Source: Candidatus Aadella gelida (GTDB lineage: Bacteria; Omnitrophota; Gorgyraeia; Tantalellales; Tantalellaceae). From it: a stretch of DNA of 42,151 bases. Shown one piece after another: positions 8,892-17,282 of this stretch. Position numbers and translations under genes: made by a program. The DNA is taken from contig JAVCDB010000021.1 of NCBI GenBank assembly GCA_030765205.1, forward strand, positions 1 to 42,151, written 5' to 3'. Below the pieces are notes generated by a model. It had not been told where the DNA came from, searched no databases, and saw nothing but the letters and a program-made list of their open reading frames with translations. Every line of letters starts with the position of its first letter. Within the stretch, counting starts at the first letter, position 1.

Positions 8892-9308
8892 TTAAGCAAC
8901 TGCCGCGTCCGCAATCTGTTTATATCTTACGAAATCTCTGCCTCTGTTAACAATATGTTTATCATACTTCTTTGATTCAAAAGCATTTATGATATATTCG
9001 GCGGCAAACTCTACATCAAAATCTTTACAGGAAAAAACATCGACAAAACAATAATCTTTTTCTTGGAATGTATGGATGGAAATATGACTTTCTGCTATTA
9101 TGACCGTTCCGGTTATTCCCCTATCTTCAGGAATTAGCCCCGAATAAGGAAATACATACGGTTCAGTTATCCTGGTCATGCCTATTTTATTGGGAAGATC
9201 TCTTAAGACATTAAAAATAAGACTTAAATCCTTCAGCTTACTTTCGTTACACTTCCTGAGATCTAACATCAAATGTGGTCCGAAATTTTCCTTTTTTTGT
9301 TCGATCAT
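8892..9308 (-). CDS. speH: S-adenosylmethionine decarboxylase proenzyme (prokaryotic class 1b type)
   Basis: This enzyme makes decarboxylated SAM, the aminopropyl donor for spermidine. The frame extends up to 9419, but ATG 9308 is preceded by GGAGG seven bases upstream, and the 138-residue product matches family length. The promoter at 9391-9419 also lies inside the longer frame. The AESHISIHT motif contains the self-cleavage site Glu73-Ser74, where Ser74 becomes the pyruvoyl group. His79 and Cys94 have the same spacing as Ser63, His68 and Cys83 of the Thermotoga enzyme. It is first in an operon with the agmatinase-type gene and leuS. Confidence 0.95.
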   Translation of the reverse strand: MIEQKKENFGPHLMLDLRKCNESKLKDLSLIFNVLRDLPNKIGMTRITEPYVFPYSGLIPEDRGITGTVIIAESHISIHTFQEKDYCFVDVFSCKDFDVEFAAEYIINAFESKKYDKHIVNRGRDFVRYKQIADAAVA

Positions 9309-9390
9309 TTCCAGGCCTCCATTAATGGTTTTATTGTTATTGTAGAAAAACTTTCCACCCCCTACATTTCGGGTATTTTTAGATGCTAAA

Positions 9391-9419
9391 AGTATATTTT
9401 TATTATCCGATTTTGTCAA
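9391..9419 (-). promoter_or_regulatory. Sigma70-type promoter of the speH operon
   Basis: On the minus strand TTGACA (9414-9419) and TATACT (9391-9396) are separated by 17 bases. The expected leader is about 75 bases. Within it TGTAG and CTACA could pair around 9335-9360. I do not recognise a known riboswitch class there. Confidence 0.75.
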
Positions 9420-9437
9420 TAAAAATATTCACCTGGT

Positions 9438-9476
9438 CTTTACCTAAGCCTTTTCTCCTTCATTTCTTACGTAAAG
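9438..9476 (-). terminator. Weak hairpin after carB, possible terminator
   Basis: About 14 bases past the carB stop the minus strand has CTTTACGTAAG and CTTAGGTAAAG, giving a 10-bp stem with one G-G mismatch and a 17-base loop. Only a loose ATATTTTTATT follows, so termination efficiency is doubtful. Confidence 0.35.
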
Positions 9477-9489
9477 TCCTATATACCTG

Positions 9490-12400
9490 TCATATATTTC
9501 CGTGGTATTCCTGCAAGGTTTTAGGCGGAATATCCTCATTTCCCATTACCTCGCCTATCCCCTCGATACTGGCCTGAGCCGCCGCTATAGAAGTTATATA
9601 AGGCGTTTTTCGCTGTATCGCCATCATTCTTATATAACTATCATCATATTTGCTGTCTTTTCCGACAGGTGTATTGATTATCAGATGAATTTCCTTGTTC
9701 TTTATCGCGTCCTCGATATTCGGCCTGCCTTCATGCAACTTTTTGATCTCGGTATTGTCTATCTTGTTATCATTTAAGAACTTACTGGTTCCTTTCGTAG
9801 CGAAAATATTAAAACCCAAACTCTTGATATTTTTCGCTATTGAGAGTACCGGACCTTTGTCTTTATCCGAAATCGTCAAGAGAACATTACCTTCTATCGG
9901 CAATTTAGCGCCTGCGGCTTCCTGAGCTTTATAAAACGCGCGCCCGAAAGAAATTGAAGTACCCATAACTTCCCCCGTAGCTCTCATTTCAGGTCCCAAA
10001 AGCGGATCAACTTCGGGAAACATATTAAACGGAAAAACAGCTTCTTTTACCCCGGTAAAAGCTATTTTCATATTCTTAAGTTCAGGGAAATCGCTGATTT
10101 TCTTCCCCATCATGATCTGTGTAGCTATCCTTGCTATCGGAACCCCTGTAACTTTCGAGACTATAGGAACTGTCCGTGAAGCCCTGGGATTTGCTTCCAG
10201 GATATAGACAACATCATCACAGATCGCATACTGTATGTTTATAAGTCCCACAACTCCCAATTCTTTAGCAACCGAGGCAGTATATTGCTCTATTTGCTCA
10301 AGATGTTCTTTTTTTATAGTTCTGCTGGGTATAGAACAAGCTGAATCTCCCGAATGAACACCCGCAAGTTCTATATGTTCCATAACGGACGCCACAAAAG
10401 TATTTTCTCCGTCACAAAGCGCATCTACTTCAGTCTCAACCGCCTGTTCGAGAAACCTGTCTATAAGCATAGGATGTTCAGGACTGACCTTAATAGCTTC
10501 TATCGCATACTTTTTCAAAGATATTTCGTCATATATGATCTCCATACCCCGCCCGCCTAGAACATAGGATGGTCTGACCATTAAAGGGAACCCTATCTGT
10601 TCGGCTATCTTCATGGCTTGATCCCGGTTCTTGGCTATACCGCTTTCCGGCTGCGGAATACCCAGTGCTATCATCTTTTCTCTGAAGCTTTCTCTGTCCT
10701 CCGCAAAATCTATACTTTCAGGTGATGTACCCATAACCTTTATACCGCAATCTTTGAGTTCCTGGGCTATATTAAGCGGTGTCTGTCCTCCAAACTGGAC
10801 TATTATGCCTTCTGGTTTCTCCTTTTCGTAAATCGCAAGTACGTCTTCTACTGTAAGCGGTTCAAAATACAATTTATCGGACGTATCATAATCCGTTGAT
10901 ACGGTTTCCGGATTACAGTTAACCATAACAGACTCATACCCTTCGTCACGCAACGCGAACGCGGCATGTACACAGGTATAATCAAATTCTATACCCTGTC
11001 CTATCCTGTTAGGTCCTCCTCCCAGTATCATTACCTTCTTTTTGCTGCTGCTCACGGGCACTTCATCCGGTATCTTTTTATAGGTTGAGTAATAATATGC
11101 CGCGTTTTCCACTCCGCTTACAGGTACTGCTTCATAAGAAGCCGTTATTCCCAATGATATTCTTTTCTCTCTGACCTCTTTTTCGGTAATACTGAAAATA
11201 CCTGCTAAATACCTGTCCGCAAATCCCCATTCTTTTGCTTTTCGCAGCATCTCTTTCGGGAGTTTATCCCATTTGAGCGTCGCCATTTCTTTCTCAAGAT
11301 CACCCAGTTCCTTGATCTCATTAAGAAACCATTCTCCTATATAGGTAATTTTATGAAGCTCTTCCGTACTAATGCCTCTTTGCAGAGCTTCATATATCAG
11401 AAACACGCGTTTGCTGGAAGGCTCTGCCAACGCCTGTCTTAATCCTTCATCAGAAAGAGAAGTTATTTTTTCGTCCCGACCAAGGCCATACCTTTTTATC
11501 TCAAGAGACCTTATAGACTTCTGAAACGATTCCTTAAAAGTCTTGGCTATACTCATAGCTTCTCCTACAGCCTTCATTTGAGTACCAAGCAGATCTTTTG
11601 CTTGAGGAAATTTTTCGAATGCCCATCTAGCAAATTTAATAACAACATAATCTCCACTGGGTTTGTACTTATCGAGTGTTCCCTCTTTCCAGTAAGGAAT
11701 CTCATCCATTGTCATACCTGTGGCTAGTTTAGTGGATATAAGGGCTATAGGGAATCCTGTAGCTTTAGACGCAAGAGCCGATGAACGTGAGGTTCTGGGA
11801 TTTATCTCTATGACTACGATACGGTCATCTACAGGATTATGCGCAAACTGTACATTGGTACCGCCAACAACACCTATAGCGTCTACTATTCTATAAGAGA
11901 GTTCCTGCATACGTTCCTGTAAAGCTTTAGGAACAGTAAGCATAGGTGCCGTACAAAAACTGTCCCCGGTATGTACGCCCATAGCATCAACATTTTCTAT
12001 AAAACAAACCGTTATTTTCTGACCTTTATCATCCCTTACCACTTCCAGTTCCAATTCTTCCCACCCAAGAACTGACTCCTCTACTAAAACCTGATGTACC
12101 AAACTTGCCGCTAAACCTCGGGTAACTATAGTCCTGAGATCTTCCACATTATATGCTATTCCTCCTCCTGTTCCTCCCATGGTATAAGCCGGTCTTAAAA
12201 CAACGGGATATCCCAAATTCTCTGCTATTTTTTCTGCCTCTTCTACAGAATGACTAGGTTCGGAGTTAGCCATCTCAACACCTATTTTATTCATCGTTGC
12301 CTTAAAAGCTATACGGTCCTCTCCGCGTTCGATAGCATCAGGTTGAACACCTATTATTTGCACCCCGTACTTTTTAAGAACTCCGGATTTGTGAAGAGTT

Positions 12401-12699
12401 GATGAGAGATTAAGTGCTGTCTGTCCTCCCAGATTAGGAAGAAGAGCATCTGGTCTTTCTTTTTCTATGATAATTTCCAGACTTTCTTCCGTAAGGGGTT
12501 CTATATAGGTCCGGTCGGCCATCCCTGGATCGGTCATTATCGTAGCCGGGTTAGAATTCACTAGAACCACTTCGTATCCGCCCTCTTTTAATGCCTTACA
12601 GGCCTGGGTACCCGAATAATCAAATTCGCATGCCTGTCCTATAATAATGGGTCCTGATCCTATAATAAGTATTTTTTTAATGTCTTCACGTTTTGGCAT
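9490..12699 (-). CDS. carB: Carbamoyl-phosphate synthase large subunit
   Basis: It makes carbamoyl phosphate from bicarbonate, ATP and ammonia for pyrimidine and arginine synthesis. The full length of 1069 residues has two homologous ATP-grasp halves. The first begins KILIIGSGPIIIGQACEFDY, and the second begins at about residue 550 with KVMILGGGPNRIGQGIEFDY. A C-terminal MGS-type allosteric domain starts near residue 930 (GNVLLTISDKDKGP). ATG 12699 has GGAGG five bases upstream. The small subunit carA is not adjacent in this window, so the holoenzyme is encoded at two loci. A long leader (12700-12848) with a terminator-like hairpin precedes it. Confidence 0.98.
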   Translation of the reverse strand: MPKREDIKKILIIGSGPIIIGQACEFDYSGTQACKALKEGGYEVVLVNSNPATIMTDPGMADRTYIEPLTEESLEIIIEKERPDALLPNLGGQTALNLSSTLHKSGVLKKYGVQIIGVQPDAIERGEDRIAFKATMNKIGVEMANSEPSHSVEEAEKIAENLGYPVVLRPAYTMGGTGGGIAYNVEDLRTIVTRGLAASLVHQVLVEESVLGWEELELEVVRDDKGQKITVCFIENVDAMGVHTGDSFCTAPMLTVPKALQERMQELSYRIVDAIGVVGGTNVQFAHNPVDDRIVVIEINPRTSRSSALASKATGFPIALISTKLATGMTMDEIPYWKEGTLDKYKPSGDYVVIKFARWAFEKFPQAKDLLGTQMKAVGEAMSIAKTFKESFQKSIRSLEIKRYGLGRDEKITSLSDEGLRQALAEPSSKRVFLIYEALQRGISTEELHKITYIGEWFLNEIKELGDLEKEMATLKWDKLPKEMLRKAKEWGFADRYLAGIFSITEKEVREKRISLGITASYEAVPVSGVENAAYYYSTYKKIPDEVPVSSSKKKVMILGGGPNRIGQGIEFDYTCVHAAFALRDEGYESVMVNCNPETVSTDYDTSDKLYFEPLTVEDVLAIYEKEKPEGIIVQFGGQTPLNIAQELKDCGIKVMGTSPESIDFAEDRESFREKMIALGIPQPESGIAKNRDQAMKIAEQIGFPLMVRPSYVLGGRGMEIIYDEISLKKYAIEAIKVSPEHPMLIDRFLEQAVETEVDALCDGENTFVASVMEHIELAGVHSGDSACSIPSRTIKKEHLEQIEQYTASVAKELGVVGLINIQYAICDDVVYILEANPRASRTVPIVSKVTGVPIARIATQIMMGKKISDFPELKNMKIAFTGVKEAVFPFNMFPEVDPLLGPEMRATGEVMGTSISFGRAFYKAQEAAGAKLPIEGNVLLTISDKDKGPVLSIAKNIKSLGFNIFATKGTSKFLNDNKIDNTEIKKLHEGRPNIEDAIKNKEIHLIINTPVGKDSKYDDSYIRMMAIQRKTPYITSIAAAQASIEGIGEVMGNEDIPPKTLQEYHGNI

Positions 12700-12721
12700 C
12701 GTTCCTCCTTAATTATGGCAC

Positions 12722-12749
12722 AAAAAAAACAACCCCGCACTTCTACGGA
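12722..12749 (-). terminator. Terminator-like hairpin in the carB leader (attenuator or STAS-operon terminator)
   Basis: The minus-strand RNA can form a 5-6 bp stem, UCCGUA with UGCGGG, around a GAAG tetraloop. It is followed by GGUUG and eight U residues, only about 20 bases before the carB start. It could end the upstream proS-STAS transcript or act as an attenuator of carB. The stem is short, so confidence is moderate. No PyrR recognition motif was seen. Confidence 0.5.
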
Positions 12750-12848
12750 CTTGCTTACATGTTTTTGTGTATAGTAGTTAGTTATTTTAGTCACTATCAC
12801 TTCATTATGATCAATTTGACTTATAGCTGCACCGTTGCAACCTGTGAC

Positions 12849-12877
12849 ATTTTACTAGATTTTGACCGTTCTTTCAA
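12849..12877 (-). promoter_or_regulatory. Putative promoter of carB
   Basis: On the minus strand TTGAAA (12872-12877) and TAAAAT (12849-12854) are separated by 17 bases, just after the STAS gene stop. This implies a leader of about 140 bases in front of carB that includes the hairpin at 12722-12749. Confidence 0.45.
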
Positions 12878-12889
12878 CAAAATCCTATT

Positions 12890-13249
12890 TTATACGAGGT
12901 TAGGTTTTTTGAACTCTAAAATAGCTTCTTCTTCGTCACGAAAAACCTGTATAGCTTTCTCGAGCTTAAGGATTTCCATGAAATTCTTTCCTTCATTCTC
13001 CAAATTGATTATTCCAATTCTTATTCCGGACTCTTTATGGTCTTTTATGAAGTTTATCATACAAGCAAAAGCCGCCGTATCCACGCTTCCCGCTGATGTA
13101 AAGTCAAGCAATACGGCTCTTGTGCCCTTATTTTTCGCAGCTTCCGAACATATCTTCTGCAGTTCCGGAGTCGTTTCCATATTGAAATCACCCGTTACAG
13201 TAAATATCTTTATTCCTTCTACATCTTTCGTCTGTTTTATTTTAGACAT
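12890..13249 (-). CDS. STAS-domain anti-sigma factor antagonist-like protein
   Basis: A stand-alone STAS domain of 119 residues of the SpoIIAA/RsbV kind. Such proteins bind anti-sigma kinases and are switched off by phosphorylation of a Ser or Thr in the D-S/T-S-G loop. Here the loop reads SVDTAAF, so Thr58 is the likely phosphoacceptor in place of the usual Ser. The start ATG is preceded by AGGAAGAG. It lies 11 bases after proS, so it is cotranscribed with the isoprenoid/proS cluster. No partner kinase, phosphatase or sigma factor is encoded in the window, so the regulated process is unknown. Confidence 0.85.
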   Translation of the reverse strand: MSKIKQTKDVEGIKIFTVTGDFNMETTPELQKICSEAAKNKGTRAVLLDFTSAGSVDTAAFACMINFIKDHKESGIRIGIINLENEGKNFMEILKLEKAIQVFRDEEEAILEFKKPNLV

Positions 13250-13260
13250 GATCTCTTCCT

Positions 13261-14976
13261 TTATTTTTTTCTGGATTCTATCTCACCCTTTATATATTCG
13301 ATAAACTCATTCTTTGAGACGAGAACTGATTCTCCCCGCGCTCTGTCCTTTAGTTCTATCTTTCCCTGTTCCATACTTTTTTTACCTATAACTATCTGGA
13401 AAGGAAATCCTACCAAGTCAGAATCCTTGAATTTCACTCCGGCTGACTTGTCCCTGTCGTCAATAATAACATCTATACCTGCGTTTATCATCTCACTATA
13501 AACACGTTCCGCTTCCCGGCTGAGTTCTTCATTATCTTTTTTCACCGGAATAACCACAGCTTCACAAGGACTTATGGATAGCGGCCAGATTATTCCGTCC
13601 TCATCAGAACTGGTCTCTATAAGACACGCTAATATCCTATTAATCCCTATCCCGTAACATCCCATAACAGCAAGACGTTCCTTGCCTTCGGCATTCAGAT
13701 ATTTAGCCTGCAAGGGTTCGGAATATTTTGTACCAAGCTTAAAAGTGTGACCAATCTCTATGGCCTGTTTCACCTCTATCTCCTTGCCGCATTTCGGACA
13801 TGTATCGCCTTCTGTAATATCTCTAGCATCTAGCCATTTATCCACTTCAAAGTCCCTGCCAATATGCGCATTAACCATATGTGTATCTCTTTTATTAGCC
13901 CCGACAACAACAGGTCCCGCATTTAAAAGACTCTTATCTGCAAGTTTCTTTATAGTAAGACCTACCGGACCTGAAAACCCCATAGGCCCTCCGGTACATT
14001 TTTCTACAGTCTCCTCATCCGCAAGAAGAAGTGTTTTGCATTTTAAATAATGTTTTATTTTAGTCTCATTTGCCTCATGATCGCCTCTTATAAGAACAGC
14101 TATCGGTTCGTTGTCTGCAAGATACACAAGTGTTTTGATAATATCTGTCTTGCTGACTTTAAGGAATTTGCTTACTTCCTGCACGCTTTTAAGTTTCGGA
14201 GTATCAGCTGTCTCCATTTTTTCTCCGGGAACAGCCCCAACTGATGCTTCATCATCGCATCTAACCTCGGCAACTTCCGTGCTCGAAGCATATCCGCAGG
14301 ACGAACACGTAACTATCCTGTCTTCACCGATCTCGGCAGGTACCATAAACTCATGAGATACGCTGCCCCCCATCAGTCCGGGATCCGCTTCCACGGGAAT
14401 ATACGGCAAACCGCATCTTTCAAATATTCGGCAATATGCGTCATACATAGCCTTATAATTTTTTTCCATGTTTTCCGCATCAACATCAAAACTATAAGCA
14501 TCTTTCATTATAAATTCACAGCTCCGAACTATACCAAATCTCGGTCTTAATTCGTCTCTAAACTTTGTCTGTATCTGATATAGTACCAAGGGGAGGTCTT
14601 TGTATGAGCGCATTTCACTAGCGACTAAACTTGTTATGATTTCCTCATGCGTGGGTCCTAAAGCTATCTCTTTCCCGTGACGATCGATGAATTTTATCAT
14701 CACGTCTCCCATGTCATCATACCTTCCAGTACGCTTCCACAGCTCCGGCGGCTGGAGTGCAGGCATTAAAAGTTCTACCGCACCCGCTTTTTCCATCTCT
14801 TCTCTAATAATGTTCTCGGCTTTTTTAAGGGCTTTGTGACCCATAGGAAGATACGCGTATGCACCGGCAGTCAATCTCCTTATAAGGCCGGCTCGCATCA
14901 TAAGCTTATGACTTACCGCCTCTGCTTCCTGAGGATTCTCTTTTAAAGTCGGGATGAACGCCTTAGACCATCTCAT
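13261..14976 (-). CDS. proS: Prolyl-tRNA synthetase, bacterial type
   Basis: This class II synthetase charges tRNA-Pro. The 571-residue length fits the bacterial form with an editing insertion (INS domain, about 225-400, beginning near KSVQEVSKFLKVSKTD). Motif 2 is visible as FRDELRPRFG (139-148), motif 3 as GCYGIGINRI near residue 445, followed by the anticodon-binding domain. AAGGAG precedes the ATG by seven bases and follows a 14-base perfect palindrome. Position between ispG and a STAS gene matches the common rseP-ispG-proS order. Confidence 0.98.
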   Translation of the reverse strand: MRWSKAFIPTLKENPQEAEAVSHKLMMRAGLIRRLTAGAYAYLPMGHKALKKAENIIREEMEKAGAVELLMPALQPPELWKRTGRYDDMGDVMIKFIDRHGKEIALGPTHEEIITSLVASEMRSYKDLPLVLYQIQTKFRDELRPRFGIVRSCEFIMKDAYSFDVDAENMEKNYKAMYDAYCRIFERCGLPYIPVEADPGLMGGSVSHEFMVPAEIGEDRIVTCSSCGYASSTEVAEVRCDDEASVGAVPGEKMETADTPKLKSVQEVSKFLKVSKTDIIKTLVYLADNEPIAVLIRGDHEANETKIKHYLKCKTLLLADEETVEKCTGGPMGFSGPVGLTIKKLADKSLLNAGPVVVGANKRDTHMVNAHIGRDFEVDKWLDARDITEGDTCPKCGKEIEVKQAIEIGHTFKLGTKYSEPLQAKYLNAEGKERLAVMGCYGIGINRILACLIETSSDEDGIIWPLSISPCEAVVIPVKKDNEELSREAERVYSEMINAGIDVIIDDRDKSAGVKFKDSDLVGFPFQIVIGKKSMEQGKIELKDRARGESVLVSKNEFIEYIKGEIESRKK

Positions 14977-14986
14977 TTTATCTCCT

Positions 14987-15000
14987 TAATTGCGCAATTA
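14987..15000. repeat. 14-bp perfect palindrome between ispG and proS
   Basis: TAATTGCGCAATTA is its own reverse complement and sits in the 31-base gap, directly before the proS ribosome-binding site. It could be an operator half-site pair or a small hairpin that affects proS translation. There is no further support. Confidence 0.5.
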
Positions 15001-15007
15001 GTAAAAA

Positions 15008-16084
15008 TTAACCCCTGCCACTTTTCAATATTTTCACCAATTCATCTACCGCATGTGCTACATTTACCGTCTTAACTATCTCTCCACCGGAGAATATAGC
15101 TCCTTTACCTTTTCCGAAAGCTATTCCTATGTCGGCTCCTTTAGCTTCTCCGGGACCGTTAACTTCACATCCCATAAGTGCTATAAGAAGCGGCTTATCA
15201 TTGGGCTGTGGGCTGTGGGCTACAGACTGCAGTCTCTTTTTGAGGTCCTCTACTATGGGAACAAGATCAACCTGACATCGTCCGCATGTAGGGCATGCTA
15301 TTATTTCCGGTCCGAATTTACGAACTCCGGAAGCGCTTAAAATATTTTTAGCTGCATCTATCTCTTTTTCGGGATCTCCCGTCAATGATACTCTGATCGT
15401 ATCCCCTATTCCATCAAGTAATAGCGTGCCTATTCCCATACTCGACTTTATTATTCCTTCTTCCGGAAGCCCCGCCGCTGTTACTCCTACATGAAAAGGA
15501 TGGTCACATCTTTCGGCCATTAGTTTATATGCGTCTCTGGTAACAGATACTTCGGATGCTTTAAGCGATATTACCAGGTCTTCAAACTTTCTTTTCTTAA
15601 AGTATTCTAGATACCTCAGGGCAGAATCGACCATTCTTTCGGCAGATCTTCCCAAAGAGGAATGCATCTCGGTCAAAGATCCTGAATTAACCCCTATCCT
15701 TATAGGTATACCTTTATCTGAGGCGGAACCTATCACCTCATCAATGTCCTTTTCCTTGCTAATATTACCCGGGTTGATGCGTATTTTATCCGCACCGCTA
15801 CTTATAGCCTCTATAGCAAGTGTATGATCAAAATGTATATCCGCGACGAGCGGTATATCTATGCTTTTTTTAATGTCCGCTATTGCCGCGGCGTCTTTAT
15901 GATCTTTAACCGCTACTCGGATAATCTCACATCCGCTTTTTACCAAACCTTCGATCTGTTTAACCGTAGCTTCAATATCGGAAGTGCCAGTTTTGGTCAT
16001 AGATTGTATAGCAATAGGGTGCCCTGACCCAATCTTCACCCCACCAATATTCACAGTTCTTGTCTTTCTTCGCTTTATCTTCAT
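15008..16084 (-). CDS. ispG: 4-hydroxy-3-methylbut-2-enyl-diphosphate synthase (IspG/GcpE)
   Basis: This is a [4Fe-4S] enzyme of the MEP pathway that converts MEcPP to HMBPP. A TIM barrel (MTKTGT, VADIHFDH and RINPGNI motifs) is followed by the iron-sulfur domain with CPTCGRC and MGCEVNGPGEA. I prefer ATG 16084 (MKIKRRKT) because the longer start at 16105 lies inside an inverted repeat. No clear Shine-Dalgarno precedes either. Between KKRLQ and IALMGC the protein has about 6-8 more residues than the E. coli enzyme as I recall it, encoded by a word repeat (15202-15232). It lies next to dxr of the same pathway. Confidence 0.97.
   Translation of the reverse strand: MKIKRRKTRTVNIGGVKIGSGHPIAIQSMTKTGTSDIEATVKQIEGLVKSGCEIIRVAVKDHKDAAAIADIKKSIDIPLVADIHFDHTLAIEAISSGADKIRINPGNISKEKDIDEVIGSASDKGIPIRIGVNSGSLTEMHSSLGRSAERMVDSALRYLEYFKKRKFEDLVISLKASEVSVTRDAYKLMAERCDHPFHVGVTAAGLPEEGIIKSSMGIGTLLLDGIGDTIRVSLTGDPEKEIDAAKNILSASGVRKFGPEIIACPTCGRCQVDLVPIVEDLKKRLQSVAHSPQPNDKPLLIALMGCEVNGPGEAKGADIGIAFGKGKGAIFSGGEIVKTVNVAHAVDELVKILKSGRG
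15202..15232 (-). repeat. Short-word repeat tract in frame inside ispG
   Basis: The minus strand reads CTGCAGTCTGTAGCCCACAG with the AGCCCAC word repeated, coding QSVAHSPQP. This phrase falls in the linker before the conserved MGCEVNGPGEA block. It resembles the repeated-word style of the intergenic tracts in this window but is not identical to them. Confidence 0.55.
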
Positions 16085-16097
16085 AAAAATATATTCT

Positions 16098-16146
16098 GGG
16101 GACATTCTGAGGCCTAGGTTTACACTTCCCCGGGAAAGGTGTCCCC
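16098..16146. repeat. REP-like inverted repeat between rseP and ispG
   Basis: GGGGACA at 16098-16104 and TGTCCCC at 16140-16146 can pair. The interior holds smaller palindromic words, including AGGCCT and a CCCGGG core at 16128-16133. This fills most of the rseP-ispG gap and resembles REP/RAYT-associated palindromes. Only one copy is in the window, so its repetitive nature is inferred. Confidence 0.55.
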
Positions 16147-16172
16147 ACCATAAGAAGCAGAACCCATAATAT

Positions 16173-17282
16173 TTATTCCGAGGTTGAAACCTCGGCTACA
16201 TTTTTATTACCAATCTTACTACCTAGAGGCGTGAATTTCATTATATCGTTCCAACTGACCATTACCGCAAAGGCTATAAGAATTATTACGGCTACCTGGG
16301 TTATCCATTCCTGCATCTTGATATTTACAGGACTTCCTTTTATTTTTTCAAGAAACAGGAAGATTATGTGTCCCCCGTCCAATACCGGGAACGGCAAAAG
16401 ATTGAAAATTGCCAGTGCCATGCTCACATGAGCCGTTATTAGAAGAAGCGGGACTATACCGAGCTGCGCGGCCCGACCCATAAGATGTGCAATACCTATA
16501 GGACCCGATACGGAAGACTTTACAGGCATGCCTCCGGTAATGAGAAGCCATATCCCCTTATATGTGGTTCCGCTAAGAAGCAAAAGCCTTTTTCCTCCGA
16601 AATACAATGCTTGAAAGGGGTTATAAGAAACCGATATTATCTTATTTTTAGGAGCTATACCGACCATGGGACGCGAAACAGTCTGCCCGAAGATATTGGT
16701 AACCGAAGATATGTCGGGTTTTACTCTAAGTGATACTTTTCTATTTCCTCGTTCTATAAGAAGATCTAAAGCTTTTCCGCCAATGGAACCTTTCTTTATT
16801 GACTCAACTATATCTTCCCAATATTCTGTTTCGGTATCGTTTATCGCGAGTATCTTATCTCCTACTTTTATTCCGTACTCCTCGGCCGGATACCCCTTAA
16901 GTACTTCCCCTACCTCATTGGAAAGAGTAGGTATCCCTACCATGAATACAATACTGAAAAGAATAAATGCGAATATATAATTCGTAAGGGCTCCTGAAGC
17001 CATTACCCAAAATCTTTTCCCTACAGGTTTAGAACCCAGTTCATCTGTCCCGCCTGAGAATTCCGATGGATCATCTCCGGCCATTTTTATATATCCTCCA
17101 AAGGGAAACAGGGAGACTCTATAATCCGTTCCTCCAACATTCTTCCCCACTATTCGTTTACCGAATCCTATGGAAAAAGTTTCAACTCTCACTCCGGCTT
17201 TTTTAGCGGCCACGAGATGACCAAGCTCATGAATGAGTATCAGAACACCAAAAACTATGATAGCAACGATTGCAGTTAACAA
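16173..17282 (-). CDS. rseP: Site-2 intramembrane zinc metalloprotease RseP
   Basis: This inner-membrane protease cleaves transmembrane anti-sigma factors or signal-peptide remnants. The zinc site HELGH is at residues 18-22 in the first membrane helix. A single PDZ domain sits in the middle (GEVLKGYPAEEYGIKVGDKI, about 125-145), and NLLPFPVLDGGH marks the C-terminal membrane core that supplies the Asp ligand. The 369-residue length fits a one-PDZ version, shorter than the two-PDZ E. coli protein. The start is a TTG at 17282 with AGGAGG ten bases upstream, overlapping the end of dxr by seven bases. Confidence 0.95.
   Translation of the reverse strand: MLTAIVAIIVFGVLILIHELGHLVAAKKAGVRVETFSIGFGKRIVGKNVGGTDYRVSLFPFGGYIKMAGDDPSEFSGGTDELGSKPVGKRFWVMASGALTNYIFAFILFSIVFMVGIPTLSNEVGEVLKGYPAEEYGIKVGDKILAINDTETEYWEDIVESIKKGSIGGKALDLLIERGNRKVSLRVKPDISSVTNIFGQTVSRPMVGIAPKNKIISVSYNPFQALYFGGKRLLLLSGTTYKGIWLLITGGMPVKSSVSGPIGIAHLMGRAAQLGIVPLLLITAHVSMALAIFNLLPFPVLDGGHIIFLFLEKIKGSPVNIKMQEWITQVAVIILIAFAVMVSWNDIMKFTPLGSKIGNKNVAEVSTSE

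Noticed and set aside
9309-9384. SAM-responsive riboswitch in the speH leader
   Set aside because: The leader of about 75 bases has only a weak TGTAG/CTACA stem and no SAM-class conserved core.
8892-9419. Extended 175-residue start of SAM decarboxylase
   Set aside because: It would begin at the promoter -35 hexamer; the GGAGG-supported ATG at 9308 gives the usual length.
12693-13304. 203-codon plus-strand frame over the carB leader and STAS gene
   Set aside because: Antisense to a good STAS gene, and its hydrophobic, Ser/Phe-rich composition is typical of complements of AT-rich coding DNA.
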